From: an uncultured Bacteroides sp.
GTDB taxonomy: Bacteria; Bacteroidota; Bacteroidia; Bacteroidales; UBA932
Length of the DNA stretch: 64,000 bases
Direction: 5' to 3'
NCBI GenBank assembly: GCA_945874355.1
Contig: CAMCGB010000005.1
Span: 62,001 to 126,000, forward strand
Part shown: positions 62,733 through 64,000 of the stretch, piece after piece
Position numbering within the stretch: the first letter of the stretch is position 1
Layout: every line of letters starts with the position of its first letter
Notes under the pieces: model-generated
The model's input: only the letters and a program-made list of their open reading frames with translations
What the model was told of the DNA's origin: nothing
Databases searched by the model: none
Program-made: the position numbers and the translations under genes

Positions 62733-62740
62733 TAAATTCG
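62733..62740 (+). promoter_or_regulatory. Probable -7 element for the gene at 62762
   Basis: TAAATTCG, seven of eight positions of TAnnTTTG, about 21 bases before the ATG. No TTG at -33 was seen. Confidence 0.35.
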
Positions 62741-62761
62741 CACAGTTAAACGATAATCAAT

Positions 62762-63229
62762 ATGAAGTACGTACTTAGAGCCCTGAAATATTTCCTGAGC
62801 ATGACAGTTCTGCTTGCCGTAGTGCTTGCCCTTCTCGCCGCCTTCCACCTGGTGGAGGCGGACATCGACAAAATGTTCGTGAGCGGGATGAAGTCCGTCT
62901 GGCAGATAGCCCTGGTTCTGGCTGTGATTTCAGCCATCTACCCGAAGTTCGGATACGGCACGCGCAAGGCCCACATCAATGCCGACGAGCAGGGCATAAG
63001 GGCGGCAGTAATCAGAGTCCTGTCCAATCACGGCTATGTCACGGAGAAGGACGAGGGGAAGAGTATGACTTTCCGCAAGGCTTCAGCCCTCTCGAAGGCT
63101 GCAAAGATATGGGAGGACCGCATCAGCGTCGAGATAGTGGCAGCAGGAGCGGAAATAGAAGGCCTGACCAAAGATGTGGTAAGGCTGGTGAGCGCCCTGG
63201 AAGCTATTCCGACTCAAGAAGATGAGTAG
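62762..63229 (+). CDS. Two-helix membrane protein, function unknown
   Basis: 155 residues. Two N-terminal hydrophobic helices (FLSMTVLLAVVLALLAAF and SVWQIALVLAVISAIYP) are followed by a soluble C-terminal domain of about 80 residues (GIRAAVIRVLSNHGYVTEKD, IWEDRISVEIVAAGAEIEG). I do not recognise the family. Its last 26 bp overlap the convergent DUF3109 gene. Confidence 0.7.
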   Translation: MKYVLRALKYFLSMTVLLAVVLALLAAFHLVEADIDKMFVSGMKSVWQIALVLAVISAIYPKFGYGTRKAHINADEQGIRAAVIRVLSNHGYVTEKDEGKSMTFRKASALSKAAKIWEDRISVEIVAAGAEIEGLTKDVVRLVSALEAIPTQEDE

Positions 63230-63785
63230 CCGCAGCTGACAGGGCCTCATAGAACTCGTCACCATAAGTTCTGCGCAGTACCCCTTCCAGGAACTGATAG
63301 GCTCTGACGCCCTCGCGGCGGCCTTTGTCGAAGGCGCAGCGGCAGATTTCCCATTTATGAAGATTAAGGGCCTGGCCTCCTCCAGTCAGGGGAGTCACCC
63401 TTATAGGATAGAGCGAACAGCTGACAGGCTTACGGCAGCTGGCCATTTCTATTGCGCAAAGGCATTCTCCCCCGGGACCGAAATGGCAGTAGGCACATTC
63501 GGCACCGTTTACCAGAGGGGTCACCAGGTCGCCGTCCCTATCCACCTCGAAAAAGCCGGCATCCTGGGCGGCCTGCCTGCCCTGGGGTCTCATATATTGC
63601 TCATATCTGGGATAATCCCTTTCCAGCGAATCTATTTCCTCCTCATTGAGAGGAGCTCCGCTGTCGCCTATGATGCAACACGCTCCGCGGCAGGATTCAT
63701 AGTCACAGGCAAAGTACTCAGTGACCACATCCTCGGAGACAAGAATGTCCCCAATCTGTATAATAGCTCCGAATTTCCGTTTCAT
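63204..63785 (-). CDS. DUF3109 family cysteine-rich protein
   Basis: 193 residues. Eight or more Cys are arranged as in the YkgJ/DUF3109 group: CDYESCRGACC near 27-37, CAYCHFGPGGECLCAIE, SCRKPVSCSLYPIR and ICRCAFDKG. These probably bind a metal or iron-sulfur cluster. Function unknown. Its ATG shares a base with the stop of the upstream M16-like gene (TAATG), so they are coupled. Confidence 0.85.
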   Translation of the reverse strand: MKRKFGAIIQIGDILVSEDVVTEYFACDYESCRGACCIIGDSGAPLNEEEIDSLERDYPRYEQYMRPQGRQAAQDAGFFEVDRDGDLVTPLVNGAECAYCHFGPGGECLCAIEMASCRKPVSCSLYPIRVTPLTGGGQALNLHKWEICRCAFDKGRREGVRAYQFLEGVLRRTYGDEFYEALSAAATHLLESE

Positions 63786-64000
63786 TACAGGATTACGTAC
63801 TCAACCTTTGCCCCGCGGCACAGCGCGCCGAGCATTTCCTTTACTTTCTTCTCATCCACTGCATTGATGGCCTGCTTGTAGCCGGTATAAAGGTCCTTGC
63901 CGTCACTGTAGCGCATCAGCATTATGTCAATCAAGGTCTCCGGATTCTTAGCGGCGCTCTCGAACTCGTTGATAACCAGCGCTTTATATGCTTTCAAATC
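63785..64000 (-). CDS. C-terminal end of an M16-type (pitrilysin-like) peptidase
   Basis: Partial gene entering from the right edge; the ORF-track Met at 63997 is really a TTG inside the frame. The 71 visible residues (NPETLIDIMLMRYSDGKDLY, GYKQAINAVDEKKVKEML, AKVEYVIL) resemble the very C-terminus of Bacteroidota M16 peptidases, where a similar YL-DGKD-TSYE...KVEYVV tail occurs. Zinc motifs would be outside the window. Confidence 0.6.
   Translation of the reverse strand, partial: DLKAYKALVINEFESAAKNPETLIDIMLMRYSDGKDLYTGYKQAINAVDEKKVKEMLGALCRGAKVEYVIL

Overview
The window reads as chromosome from a member of the Bacteroidales, most likely an uncultured gut-type organism. Three things point there. 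Most recognisable promoters carry the Bacteroidota -7 element TAnnTTTG, several with a TTG about 19-20 bases upstream, and Shine-Dalgarno sites are essentially absent. The gene content is typical: GH2 glycosidases with signal peptides, a fimbrillin-like lipoprotein, a b558-type SdhC, a DUF3109 protein and a TPR-AraC hybrid regulator. The order tRNA-tuf-tRNA(Trp)-secE-nusG-rplKAJL-rpoBC is also found in this phylum. Species cannot be named from this stretch. No prophage, IS transposase, CRISPR array, rRNA or replication origin was seen.

Layout. 1-9.2 kb: a truncated M49-like peptidase lipoprotein, a secreted GH2 enzyme and recJ on the minus strand; then lysS, a SpoU-type RNA methyltransferase and aroE on the plus strand, meeting an HD-domain/shikimate-kinase fusion tail to tail. 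9.3-14.5 kb: ssb, two tandem MFS transporters and dxs. 14.5-27.6 kb: the translation/transcription superoperon, with four tRNAs, tuf, tRNA-Trp, secE, nusG, rplK, rplA, rplJ, rplL, rpoB and rpoC. 27.6-32 kb: metF-metH, translationally coupled. 32-36.3 kb: a fimbrillin-like locus with a 40-residue leader-type peptide, a divergent TPR-AraC regulator and asnA. 36.3-37 kb: a long non-coding stretch with a RhuM gene remnant and repeat modules. 37-47 kb: cysS, xth, a DUF368 membrane protein, a PfkB-family kinase, and pyrH-frr-GH2-MFS/acyltransferase. 47-51 kb: an orphan sdhC, rplM-rpsI and rpsB-tsf. 51-53.4 kb: a CsgG-type lipoprotein operon. 53.4-54.4 kb: a second long non-coding stretch with the same repeat module. 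54.4-64 kb: lpxK, dusB, a beta-glucuronidase-like GH2 lipoprotein, aminopeptidase P, hemW, two proteins of unknown function, a DUF3109 protein and the C-terminal end of an M16-type peptidase.

How it fits together. Most genes are housekeeping: translation, RNA polymerase, one-carbon/methionine metabolism, shikimate and MEP pathways, and lipid A. Polysaccharide-degrading and surface-lipoprotein genes are interleaved, often directly downstream of housekeeping genes on the same strand.

The most unusual structure is a composite repeat of about 440-475 bp present twice (36494-36969 and 53923-54360). Each copy is a 165-bp unit with 11-bp perfect terminal inverted repeats and a central hairpin at identical offsets, then a GC-rich long imperfect hairpin, then an AGATTTCTC...TCGAAATGACAG repeat. 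Both copies lie between convergent genes and end just short of the stop codon of a minus-strand gene. Parts of the module recur after pepP and rpoC. Other oddities are the HD-AroK fusion, a Gly/Ser/Ala-rich insertion in LpxK, promoters that abut start codons (probable leaderless mRNAs), and a coding-like 45-codon tail in the -1 frame after the fimbrillin gene.
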